DNA of 64,000 nt. Origin: Lactarius indigo (Eukaryota; Basidiomycota; Agaricomycetes; Russulales; Russulaceae). Where the stretch lies: positions 372,001 to 436,000 of the forward strand of contig JAFKAC010000007.1 of assembly GCA_025766275.1 (NCBI GenBank). The letters run 5' to 3'. Each line of letters opens with the position of its first letter. The stretch's first letter is position 1. This document shows, in pieces, positions 44,692-56,096 of this stretch. Under the pieces are notes generated by a model. It was given only the letters and a program-made list of their open reading frames with translations, was not told the origin of the DNA and did not search any database. The translations under genes and the position numbers were made by a program.

Positions 44692-46508
44692 ATGACAGGT
44701 GTGCTAGCTGGATTCGCACCCCGCGAGCCGGCTTAACGACTATCCCAGACAAAATAACTCCTCCTTCCAAACCACTCGACGTTGGTATCGTCGGTGGAGG
44801 AATGGCGGGCCTCTACGCTGGTCTCTTGCTCCACAAGCACGGTCACCGCTTCCGCATCTTCGAAGGGACGGACCGTGTTGGTGGTCGGGTCCACACTCAT
44901 TACTTTACGCAAGAACAGGACCAATTCTTTGAAGCCGGCGCAATGCGCCTTCCGTGCTCCAAATTCCAAAAATACACCTTCGATTTGATCGACTGGCTTC
45001 GTCAGTTCCGCCTTCCCCAAGACAGGAAAGTCAAGCTCATACCATACATTCTCACCGCCACCGGCAACCGTCTATATGTAAACGGTGTTCGTGGCGATGG
45101 GTATCAAGTCACATCTACGACCCCGGCCAGCATCAACTGGGAAGTTCCAGACCACTTCAAAAACAAAACTGCTGGCGAGCTCTTGAAAACTGCCATCGGT
45201 CCCCTCATCGAAATGTTGGAAGCTGATTTCGATCAAGGCTTCAAGGAACTTGTGGAAAAATATGACGACTTCTCATTCCGATTTTATCTCGTATCCGTCC
45301 TCGGCTGGCCCACGCCTGTCATAGATTTTGTTGAAACCGTCACCTCCCAGACCAACCAATTCGCACTCAGCGTGCCCGAAATGGTGATGCAGAACATGGA
45401 CTTCAACACGAAGGATTGGTTCACTATTGAACATGGCATGAGCAGGCTACCTTCCGCTATGTCTTACCTTATCGGGTACAGAAACATCACTTATGGTGCG
45501 CGAGTGACGGGGTTCCGGAATGAAAATAATGGGAAAGTTACCATCACTGCTGTCGGCTACAATGGAAGGATCGAGGCAAAATTTGACAGAGTAATCCTTG
45601 CCATCCCGCCAGCAGCACTGAAGATGATCGCCGATCGACCACGCTGGAGTATTCCCAAAGAGCTCGCCATTCGATCTATGCACTTCGAAGCACTGTACAA
45701 GATGGGTTTACGTTTCAAGACTCGCTTCTGGGAACGAGTTGGCCCCAAGCCAACGCGGGGTGGGCAATCGACCACGGACCTCCCTATCCGGTGGGTGGTT
45801 TACCCGTCCAACGGTATTGGAGAGAAGGGTGCAGGGGTGCTACTTGTCTACGCGTGGATGACTGACGCGACGACATGGCTTCCACTGACGCCGACGGAAC
45901 GCAGGAGCCTCGCATTATTCTGCTTGGCGGAGATGTATAACGATGAGGTGGACCCGGAGGACCACACAAAAATAGACGTGTATGACCTACTGATCGGCAC
46001 GTCTGACGCGGTCTGGTCCGCCAAGACTTCGACTGGCGATGCCATGTTTCTCCCCGGTCAATTCACCTCGCGTTTCGAGCCTGGGCGCAAGCCAGAAGGA
46101 AACATTTTCTTTGCTGGGGAACACCTATCCCGGCACCACACGTGGATCACGGGAGCGCTCGAGTCGGCGCACCAAGCAGTTTGCGACATGATCGGAGGCG
46201 TACCTCCGTTGAAGGCTCCCGTCGGGCAGCACCCTGATCTACCTCTGCAAATGGATCCGAAACTGGCTCCTACTGACATCGAACTGGAGCGCGGGGCCCC
46301 GATTCTCCTTGGTTGTAGGGGAGACGACGCGACCCCAAAAGTGGAGTATCGGTTTACACCTCACGAGCCTTTGTTCAGGACTGGCCAGGGCTGGCCCGTC
46401 GGCGATGACAAATCGGCGCAATCATTCCCTCTACATCTCGGTGGTGACGCACGGCATCCCATTGGTGTCGAGCTCACGGACCTCGCTGGACCCGCGGCTT
46501 GTGAATAA
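44692..46508 (+). CDS. L-amino-acid oxidase / flavin amine oxidase, copy 2
   Basis: Tandem paralogue of copy 1. ATG ACA G at 44692-44698, intron 44699-44748, main exon to TAA at 46508, giving 588 residues beginning MTDKITPPSKPLDV. It has the same FAD motifs (VGGGMAGLYAG; RVGGRVHTH; AGEHLSRHHTWITGALESA). Differences are clustered: the N-terminal 110 residues, a short block around VDPEDHTKIDVYD and the last 60 residues differ, while about 250 central residues look almost identical. No defects. It converges on the M14 gene downstream. Confidence 0.92.
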
Positions 46509-47129
46509 GCACGCGCAGGCTACTCGAGAATATAGTACCAATGACCCTTATCCCGTGCTGTAAAACTGTTTGGTTGTCGTGGAAGGTTGTGTAGGATAGA
46601 GTAGAAGAGGTTGTCGATCCGATTCACTAGTGGAGGCGTGTAGTACACAAACCGTTGTGTATAGGTCTATATTTGATGAACTCCTGTTGTGCTGTGGAGA
46701 GATTGTCGACTGTGAGTGGCGTGCGCATGATTGAGGAAGGTTCTGTACCCTAAGCGAGGAATTTAAAAAACAAGGTGATGTGCGTAGCCGATACTGTATT
46801 ATGGACCTTCTAGAACCCTGCCGATCTAGGTATCACAGCATCAGCGACGTAATCGAGGGCAGGATTCGTCATGTTATGGTTCTGCCGAGTATTTGCGGGC
46901 CTTCTCGTAGCTCCACACAGTGGGCGCGCATAGAAAAGGCAACTTCAATTCTTTTTTTCTGTCGACATCGACAACAGCGCGGCCACCAGAGCCACGTGAG
47001 GACTAGAACGATAGTAATTATACACGGCAGCAGAAAATCGGGATCCACGACATATGAGACGTGCGTTTATGGAAGGTCACGATGATGAACCCGACATAGC
47101 ATACAATTTTTTTTTTTCTTTGACAGGTT
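46509..47129. other. Intergenic region between convergent genes
   Basis: 3' flanks of LAAO 2 and the M14 gene. Partly homologous to 42,285-42,850; contains poly-T runs near 46,951 and 47,107 but no gene. Confidence 0.4.
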
Positions 47130-49131
47130 TCAGCGGCACTCCTTCCCCGTGATAAAATCGGCCAAATATTCGGTCATTTTTGCTGTTTCTTCCCCGACAG
47201 GCCGTATCCATTGTTCCGGAAGCGCAAAACCATACTTGAGGCGAAACAAAACAATGAGCCGATTCTCGCGAAACGTCGAACGGACGAAATAACTCACGGT
47301 GCCAGTGTCGCGCAGGTGCGCAGCGAATGAATACTTCACGCCCATTGTCTTGTACACCCAATCGATGATGTTACCGGGAGCCCTGGTAAAGTCATAGATG
47401 CTAAGAGGAGTAGAGCGACGAGAGGGAAACGCTCAACAAACCTATATAAAGTCGAACACAACTGTCCAGTCTGGAATACCCAAGCTGAACGACAGCAGTC
47501 CAAAAAAAAAAGGATGTGGAAGCTTACAGTGAACAATGTACCGTGCGACTTCTTCATTGCATGGGCCGCCCCCGAAATAGCCTCTAACTGATCCTCCGCG
47601 TCTTTTGGGCTTTTCTTGCACGAATAAGAGAACGGCGTGGACACTGAAAGTGTTGTCATCGTCACGGGACTGTCTGCCATCGAAGGAGTTTGAACATACG
47701 CATCTGTCCGTAACTCCGTAGATCGAGGAAACCCTTCAGGCGTGGCAGGCGTGAAAAGTAGTTCTCCATGTTGTTGACCTCTGGGGCCTGGAAGGGACGG
47801 TTTCCGGGGTACCAGTGGGAGCAGGGGTCCGCTGGGGATGATTTGCCCGCATTCGAAATAAAACCATCTGATGTTGGCTTCCACTTGTAGCCCTGTGCTT
47901 CCACATTAGATCGCAACAAATATTCAGCTTTCAGAACAACCCTACCCAATTCCTAGAATTGGGTCATCGGTGATCAGCTTGTTTAGAATTATGCAATCCC
48001 GCACACACCTATTCATGTCAACACCGACACAATTGGCTTCAGGGCCAAGCTGCAAGCGATTTTTATACCTGTAAATAAGAAAGTTTGAACTGCATAAAAA
48101 CACCAGCCACCAAAGCGATTCACCAGAACCGGTCGACTTCCCAAGTATACACGTATCCATCTGGATTTGGCACAGGAACGATGTAGAAGTTCTGTGCCTC
48201 AGATGAGCATCGGGCGTTCTTCTCCGAGAAGATGAAACACGTACATGATAATCGAGCAGACGGGCGAGAGAAAACACCTCGGATGGATCAGCGAGGAGAG
48301 CATGTGCGATATACAACGCGGAGGCGGAGGCAACCCACTAAAGATAAGGAAGATAAGGCAGCAGAGAATTGAATTTCTCGGTTAGTTCATATCACGAGAG
48401 AAAAAAAAAACTGACTTCGCGAGCGTGCTGAGCGCCTGTGATAAGAAAGCCACAACGTGGCTTGGCGCCTCCCGGATTCCCTTTCTTACTCAGCACCACC
48501 TGGGATTTCGGGTCGTGTGACTCCTGACCAGAAGAAGCGCCCGCGGTGATTTCGAGCGCAAACATTTCCCTTCCCTCGCCGCTGTGTCCAAGGGGGACGA
48601 TGGTGACCTGGTGTGGGTACGTGTCGGCGAGGTCGCGCACGAAATCGTAGATCTCGTCGAGGGGGTGATACCGGGTGTGGAACGTTTCGTTGGAGGGAGG
48701 CGCAACTGGGTCTCCACGCTCCCTGCGGCTGGCATGCCCGGCACAATCGACGCGTGTGCATAGGGGGGCCTGGCCATCAATGGCGTGGTGGCTGGCGCTC
48801 TGTGCGAGTGTGGGAGGCAAGGACTCGAGCTCGGCCGCAGCTACAGCAGGGTGTGGGAAGTAGATATCGACGTGAGAACGGCTCATTTGCCATAGATCCC
48901 AATCATGCAACTAACGCGGAATGAATGCTTAACCCCCCCAAACAAAATTGGAGCGCGCGACAGGCGATAGCGTACCTCTGCCCACGCAAGTAATTGATCG
49001 GTCTCGTTGCCCAAAGTAGGGGAGAAGCGGTAGAGCAGTCCGTTGTCATCGCCCAAGGGGATAGCGAGCGAAAAAAAGACGGCGGAATATAAAAATAAAA
49101 GTACTGCCAACGGGAGTGATAGATAAGGCAT
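47130..49131 (-). CDS. Secreted M14 (carboxypeptidase A/Ecm14-like) protein, probable pseudopeptidase
   Basis: ATG at 49131 gives a signal peptide (MPYLSLPLAVLLFLYSAVFF). A pro-region with HDWDLWQM follows, then the M14 fold: FHTRYHPLDEIYDFV, LGHSGEGREMFALEI, GAQHAREV (first zinc site, HxxE), YIAHALLADP, PNPDGYVYTWEVDRFW, KNRLQLG...CVGVDMNR, HWYPGNRPFQAPEV, FLDLRSYGQM, SYSCKKSPKDAEDQLEAISG, GVKYSFAAHLRDTGT, YGFALPEQWIRPVGEE. Two features are odd. The usual zinc ligand His of LHSY reads Arg (DLRSYG), and the catalytic Glu before LRDTG reads His. Loss of the Glu recalls Ecm14, a known inactive M14 family. Otherwise the exon chain seems open. Confidence 0.82.
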
Positions 49132-49598
49132 TATGGGCGGAGAGTGGTGGGGAGAGGACCCAGGGGGAAGGGGGATATAAAATAGGTGAGGCCCAGGTCT
49201 AACGTAAAGCACGCCGTTACGCTATGGAGTGTGACATGTAATAAGATGAGACCCCTCACAACGGCCAGCTGCCTAACAGGGATCCCCGATGAACGCAATC
49301 AAAATGCCCTGCTCGCGTTTTGTGTCCGGTGCCCAAGTCTCAACTCTAATGCAAGTTTGTCCATATGCACGCCACACTATCGGTCCGTCCCGGCGGTGAT
49401 ATTGTAGTCACACATGACCAGCGATTGGTAACAAAGCGATCAAATGCGTGAGGAGCTACAACCATACAACCCTTGTGGATGTAAATAAATAAAGAGTAGA
49501 GAAAAAAACATCAACTATGTAAAATTAAAAAAAGGAAAAAACAGAAAAAAAAAACATGCGTGGGGAATGATGCAATTAGCACTGTCCTATCCAACCTT
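49132..49598. other. Intergenic region, no supported gene
   Basis: TATAAAATA near 49,173-49,181 is the likely TATA box of the M14 gene on the minus strand side. A/T homopolymer runs near 49,500-49,555 precede the ATG13 3' end. Confidence 0.4.
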
Positions 49599-52051
49599 TC
49601 ACCGTCGTCGATCGTCTAGCTCCAACTTGCCTATGACTTCCTCGGACGTGATGCTGTCCGTGCGCGAGCCGGGTCTCGGCGGTTGCGAGAGCAGACTCTG
49701 CATATGCGCACGCGCAGCATCCTCCCTCGAGTTCTGATTCGTGCTTGCGCTCGCGCTCGCACTTGCACTCACGCTCACGCTCGCACTCGTCGCACTCGCC
49801 TCCTCCGTGATCTCGCTGATCCGTTCCACGCGCATCCCAGGCGAACTCAGTTGCCGATGTTCACCATCGCGAAAGCCGGGTCCTGGACTCGATCGCGCCC
49901 GCTCGCGGCGTCGCGGGCTCCCGAGCAACTCGAGCGACGCAACGAACGTTGCGTTCATCCGACGCAGCTGGTCGTCAACCGCATCTTCGCTCGTGAGAAG
50001 TGGTCCCGTCGTACCAAGTCCCAGCCCGAGTGCATTGCCCAAGTCAGGACTCTCCCGCGCATAAGGAGCAGTGGCGGGACTGGACGACCGCGATGGCTGC
50101 GAAGACCGATCGGTAACTTGGCCCACAAGTAGAGGGTCAGGGTTCTGCGCGCGATATTGGCGATTCAACGGTTTCGGCTGGCTGGTATCATTTACAAATG
50201 CAGACAGATCTTCTTCGTCCGCATTTGCACCAAACAATAACGGACTCTGAATCGCCCCAGTCATAGTGAGCCACAGAACGAGAAGCGAAAACGGCGAAAA
50301 GAGTGCCAGTGAAACATACTCACCCCGCCCTTGTCACTTTCTCTCTCCCGCCTATCTGTGCTGCCGGCGCTCACCTCACTAGCGCCACCCATCGACTCCT
50401 TGTACCGATGACCAAAGCTACTGGAGTACCGTTTGCGGGCCTCGCCGCCTCCGCCTCCCATGCTCCCACTTCCGCCGCCATCAGTAGAATTTAAGGAACG
50501 CCGATCGCCTAAGCTTCCAGGTTGGAAGGGAGGAGATGGCCGCAATGGAGCGATGGGAGAGGATGACAGCCGACCGTAACTGCTGGGTGAAGGTGGGACA
50601 CGGGGAGAACTGGGAGCCGCGGCTGGTCCAGGCCCTCGGGCGGGAAGCGGCGATGCCTGCCTCAAAGAGGGTGACGGAGAATGCAGAGACGGTGAGCCGG
50701 AAGATAGCGTCGACGCTTTGAACGGATTAAGTGGGTTCAGCTGCGGCCGGCGTATCGGCAGCGGTCCGGGGACGGATGGAAGGTCCTAAAAAATAGCAAA
50801 TGAGGAAGGCGCGAGTGACACGTGAACGGAGCACACACAGAGCCCATGCTTTCCTTTCTCAGTCTCGCATTCGGCGCAGGCAAAGCGGGCACCTCCTGGC
50901 GCGACGAAACAGAGGACTGACCAGAAACGACCCCCCCTGTATCGGGAGCTGCCCCAGACCTGATTTGTAGTGGCGGATGGCGCGTGCTCGCGCCCAAAGT
51001 AGGGAAGGATGTGGTACGGGAGTGCGTTTGGGAAGGTTGGGGAGTTTGCCGTGTTATGCGATCCACTAGCGAAGTAGAGGATGGTGGAGAAGCGGGCAAA
51101 GAGGTCCTTAACGGTAGGCTCCCAGGGGAGCTTGAGAGGGAATCACGCTGCTGGTTCTTGATAAGCGTCGGAGTGAAGTCAGCACCTTCGTCGAGAGAAA
51201 AAAAGCGGGACGAGAGAAGTGATTCCAACTCGTCCAACTGGAAGTGAGGGTTGGTGAGATAGCGAACAGATAGAGTGATGCTTCCATAAGGGTGAGGGAC
51301 CGACGGAAAGGTGTGTGACTCAGTGAGAAGCGGAGGGGCATTCGCTGCCGGAGACACGTCTAGGCCACGAGGCTAATATAAGGGCGGGCACATTGGGGGT
51401 GCAAGACAAAGGCGCTTACCAAATCCGAGGACGCCATCCTGGTCTCTTGTGCCGCGTACGCGTAGCTCAATGTTTAAGAGTGCGTTTCGGTTGGTGGGTA
51501 CAACGAGACGACGGCGCAATCGTTTGTGAAGCTTCCAAGTCGGAAGAACACGCAAGAGTGTGTAGATGCTCCTGAAAAGTCCGATGCCGTGCTTGTAGAC
51601 GGTAGAGAGTCCATAGTCGGTATCACCGCCACTGCCCTGCCGCAGGGAAGAAAACTGAACAGACCAGGATTCGAGTAAAATGTAACGAGGAATGGGTTCT
51701 ATGCGAAGACGAGAAGAATCTGCGCCTCGACAAACGAGAACCTGATTGGCGGAGAGGTCTGGGACAGACAAGAGGACTTGAAGCTCGAACGGCAAGGGGC
51801 TCGGAGTACTGGAGAGGGCCCGATAAGGCCTCAAATGTTCTTTGAATATTTCCGCGTCAGGAGTCTCGAGGTTGAACTGAGGGAGTCATCGTGAGTTATT
51901 AGACAGTCGATTAAAAACGGCGACGCACCCATTTATCGACTTTAGCCAGAGGGTTGGGTTCGGCAGTGGCTCTAGCAGAGTGAACGACGGATACGAGTTT
52001 AGTATAGTACCTATAAGCAATCTGGTCCGCTTTATGAGCTTCATTGGACAT
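49599..52051 (-). CDS. ATG13: Autophagy protein ATG13
   Basis: Regulatory subunit of the Atg1 kinase complex that starts autophagosome formation. ATG at 52051 (MSNEAHKADQIAYRYYTKLV). The N-terminal HORMA domain comes from exons between 52,051 and about 51,230: ARATAEPNPLAKVDKW, then RPYRALSS, YILLESWSVQF, YKHGIGLFRSIYTLLRVLPTWKL, and PHPYGSITLSVRYL. The rest is long, Ser/Pro-rich and presumably disordered, with SYGRLSSSP-type stretches as in Atg13 tails, and several introns. The C-terminus ends GKLELDDRRR. Phosphosites in the tail are expected from the family, not shown here. Confidence 0.88.
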
Positions 52052-52387
52052 GGCAATACGATAAGAGGGGGCCCGCGGCGAGGATAGGTATATTATGCCG
52101 GAGAGAACATTAGGGAGACCTCTAGGGGAGAAACAATGAGATGGAAGAAAAGGTGTGTAGAAAGGCGATGGTGCGCCCTGAGAGCGCAACTGAGGCGGTG
52201 AAAGGGGGAATGTGTAGCGGTGTGTGGCTGAGAGCAAGTAGCGTTGGTGTTGACCCGCACCTGTGCCCAGACAGCACCAGCGCCCGCTCGTCCGTGATTG
52301 CCTTTTGCGATAATCATCCCCTTAAGGTAGTAACGGTCACGGAAACGGTCACATATTATATAAACCAGTTCTAATAAAGGTACATCC

Positions 52388-54729
52388 TCACGACTCTGTA
52401 AAGTGGCTCTCTCCGATGTTATCAAGCGCAGTATCCTCTGCATCCAACCGACGGAAGGAGAACCAGAAGAGAACTCCACCAATTCCCGATAAGACGGACA
52501 TGGTACCGTAGTTCCATACCAACAGCGGGTCCATGGATAGGGCTAGAATTGGCGAACAAATAAGTGAAAACAGGGGCCTGTCAAGCAGATGCACAACTCA
52601 CGGTTAAAGGCTTCGCCGATGGCAGCAGATATGGCAGAGGTAAACAGGAATATTGCCATGACGAGCGACTTCATGTTTTTGGGCGCTTTCGTGAAAGCAT
52701 ACTCCAGACCAGTAATTGATCCGAGAATTTCAGAAAAGGCGATGAGAATATATGATCCGCTCTGAATCCACACATTGAGAGAAGACGTGACTGGATTTCC
52801 ATCAGCATCTACGCAAGTAGACACTTGGTTTCCACATGGGTTGGTCTAAAGTGCAAGCACGAACTATCAGCTAACATGGTGACGCCGTTGAAAAAAGTCT
52901 CAAGGCACACCTGGTAGACATAGTGCTGAACAACAGCAGCCCAGACCATGGAAAGGGAACCAAGAATGAAGCCTGCAGTGATCCTCTTGATCGGTGAGAA
53001 GTTGATGCCTATCTTACGGAGACCCGGGTAGAAGAAGAGGTCGAAAATAGGAATGAATATTATCAACGCAAGCGGGTCGAGATTGTTGATGACATCGTTT
53101 GGAACGCCATTGGTCACCATAGTGGCGGCTTGAGACGTCAAGTTGTTGACCATCTGATTGTATGTAAGCCCTGTTCAAAACGTCATCATACGAAATTGTG
53201 ACCGTGTCGCGGAACATACAGTACAGGGGGAACCAAGTGAACACGGAGCACGCCTTGAAGCCACGACGAACCTCCTCGACCCATTTGTCGTCGAAAGTCA
53301 TCCAGCTGGGCCGCTGGTCGTCAGGGATGTTGCTCGGCTTAGCCGACTCCCAAAAGTCGTCGGCCTTGAGGTTCTTATAGAGGGTGACAGGGTTGGGTGA
53401 CCATCTACCCCTTGCAGCATATTTCCAAAGCTTGACGGACTTGATGAACACAGAACCTTGAGGAGGGGATCGGCGGTACCTGTTGCGACCAACGAAAAGG
53501 ACAATGGGACAAAGGAGGAAGACCGCGGTAGGGAGCGTAAAAGCGAGATAGAAACCATGATACTTTATGGAAATTAATATAACGAATATCGGATTAAGTG
53601 GGATAGCAAACCTTCTCAGCAAATGTCATGGAAATCTGACCGACCATCGCACCAACGTTGATAAAGAAATAGAAATACTGAAATGCGATCTGCCACACTG
53701 ACCGAAAGTAAGGAGGATGGGACATACCATGTAGATCCGAGAGGTGGTCAATGACGGGTCGACAATGACACGCTCGCCAGACTTTGTCTGGGAGACGAAA
53801 GGGCGAACGAAGCGCTGTTGTTCGGCGACAAGTGGTGAGATGTTTGACTTGAACCCTCCAGTACCGAGACCCATGATAACGATGGCAACGCAAAGGGCAG
53901 CAAGTGCACCATTAGGGTGCACGATGACTGGAGGAATTGCCGAGATGATCAGAACGATGTGGCCAACAAGAGCGATAGCTACGGAGACAGCAATGGTGTT
54001 GTACCGCCCCCACTTTTCATCGGCAATGTAGGCGCCGAGCAGAGGAGTGACGTAAGCCCTATAATAAAGATACTCAGTCCTGCGACATCGCAATTATGGA
54101 CCATGATAATCACCAGAACTGCAAGAACGTGGTAAGACCGGTCGAAGTCTCCTGCTTCTGTCCCAAGGCACCAGAAACGCCATTCTTTCCACCAGCACCA
54201 GTTTTAGAACCCTTGGGGAGGGGCTGCTGAATGAAATTGACCTGAAAATAACGGGTAAACAAGTGGGATCATGTGGGAATGGGAGACAAAGAAACTCACG
54301 AAAACTACAGTACTGCCTGAGAGGTAGAAAAGCATAATCATAAGGACATTACCCCGAATAGAAAACGACATGGGATGAGCGTACCATAATACTGTGACGA
54401 TGGCATAATCAGTTGCACGAAGAGATGGGGCCACTGTAGGGAAACTCACCGAGAACCGTTCCGCCAGCTCAACGAATGCGATCACTGCAGCCACATCAAC
54501 GACCGCGTCTGAGAAAAGTAAAATTAAACGTACGATATGCGCTCCAACTGATCTTGTCAGGGATGCGACGGAGGGTGTCCATCTCCTCCTCTGTCGGAGC
54601 GACCAAACCAGCAAGCTCGAATTCATCGGGCGGATGAGAGGAAGAGCTGACGGAGCCTGTCTTTTCGAACTTGGAATCCTTCGCGGGATCGGTGGCCGTA
54701 GCGTAGTAGTCGTCAGCCTGCTTCTCCAT
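52388..54729 (-). CDS. PTR2: POT/PTR2-family proton-coupled peptide transporter
   Basis: Plasma-membrane di/tripeptide importer of the major facilitator superfamily. ATG at 54729; an acidic/Ser-rich cytosolic N-terminus is followed by IPDKISWSAY and AFVELAERFS (the ExxER-type POT signature on helix 1). Then come TPLLGAYIADEKWGRYNTI, GLGTGGFKSNISPLVAEQ, YFFINVGAMVGQIS, a long central loop (DDQRPSWMTFDDKWVEEV), and FIPIFDLFFYPGLRKIGI. The C-terminal part has SEILGSITGLEYAFTKAP (PTR2 signature-like) and a short acidic tail. Around twelve helices across about nine exons, apparently intact. Confidence 0.93.
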
Positions 54730-56096
54730 GATTCTCTGTGAGTGACACCTTAGAATTGAAGCGTCGATCTAACGAGAGAGACGGCCAACAAGGGGAAGAG
54801 GGAAGAGTAGAAGCCCCACCGCATTGACGTGAGAGCGACTGCATTTTATACGTCAGGGGATGTATGTGACTTCTCATCTCTTCTGAATCTTCTGACTGTT
54901 GACCATATGGTTGTGGTACCTGTATGGGTGGACCCTTCTCTAAAAGGGAAATCTATACCTTGGCGCGTTTCTTACGTTATCTCTCCCCGTAACCCCTCCA
55001 AATCCGGTTTCATTCGCTCCTCGTCTTGTCGAATTATCTGAGCAAGGCAACCATTCTTCCTCATTTACTTTCTCTGCTTTTCGAAACGCTGCTCCAGGAT
55101 GCACTTCCGAACCGGGACTCTGGAATGGCAGGTGACCTCGCAACGAAACCGGCCTTTGAGTTTCGGCGGTGAAACAATGCACATGACTTTGGGACACTTC
55201 GTGTTCCACCTCCGATTGCGGGGCCAAGCCCTCGGGTGCCTATCGCTGGTTGTTCGTTCTGGTATGCTCTTCTTTGATGCAAACGCCGAGTCATGAGAAC
55301 GATGGAAGCACGCGGAGACCCGGACCTGGGTCATTGGGGCTATCTGTACAGACTAGGCCTGCCAAGTGCGCCGTGGGTAGTCCAAGTGCATCCGATGATG
55401 GCCCTTCCATGTACTGTACTGGCACCATTGCATCCGTCGGCGATAGCTTCTGGCCGACAAAATGGCCTCGGAGTGCAACAACCATTGGAGAGATTTTCCT
55501 GCGCGAAAGCTACGTGGATCCGGACGCACCCAGACACCACTCACCGCCCGCGGAGACTGACCTCCTTAAGGACAGATCATTGCGCACACGGAGTTACATT
55601 CTAAAATTATTTTATTTTCTGATATGATGAAAGTGGTGAAACCATGTCCAAAAAGTGGCTAAGTGGGAACGCAAAAGGGGAGGTGTCGGAAATTTGCTGG
55701 TGAGACTAGTGGCCAGAAGTTTCGGTTTACAAATGAGGGACAAACGTTATACACTGTTCGCTGCATACAACCCACCTTAGGGACCGTGGAGTAGACAACG
55801 AAATATCAGGGACAATATCATATCTTACGTACTAAGTACATTGCTTCGTTATTGTATATATCATTCAACTTCTTGCAGAAAGGGTCCACCATCTAAGCGG
55901 GACGTCAGACCACTCAATATTTGTTATTTCGGTAACTAGGTGCTTCCCCCCAGAAGACTAAGGGATTGTAAATTATATCATAGCTACCATGTCTTTCCCC
56001 ATACAACGGTGCAGCGATCGGCCACGAAATGATTAACCTAGACCATCACCGTCGTGGCGATCGCCCAAGGAGATGTGCCTCACGATGTTACGCGTA
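54730..56096. other. Intergenic region, no supported gene
   Basis: Overlapping ORFs of 60-125 codons occur on both strands at 54,830-55,630, but none contains a motif or forms a coherent exon chain. The remainder is AT-rich. The PTR2 promoter is at the left edge. Confidence 0.4.

Larger units (their letters stand above)
40285..48316. repeat. Tandem segmental duplication (about 4.2-kb unit): LAAO gene plus convergent M14 peptidase-like gene
   Basis: Unit 1 (about 40,285-43,990) and unit 2 (about 44,513-48,316) share the promoter motif, LAAO gene, downstream stretch (GAACGATAGTAATT at 42,693 and 47,007) and C-terminal part of the minus-strand M14 gene. The offset in LAAO is 4,224 bp. LAAO exons are nearly identical over long stretches, whereas UTR and M14 sequences have diverged with indels. 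Confidence 0.85.

Noticed and set aside
44583..44748. Upstream extension of LAAO 2 reading frame (641 codons)
   Set aside because: It begins at a non-ATG codon and reads through a splice acceptor; the spliced ATGACAG start is shared by both copies.
49683..50132. Plus-strand ORF of 149 codons opposite the ATG13 tail
   Set aside because: Low-complexity shadow of the Ser/Ala-rich ATG13 coding strand.
55250..55627. 125-codon plus-strand ORF and overlapping minus ORFs
   Set aside because: Several frames are open at once, suggesting GC-driven chance openness; no motif or exon chain found.
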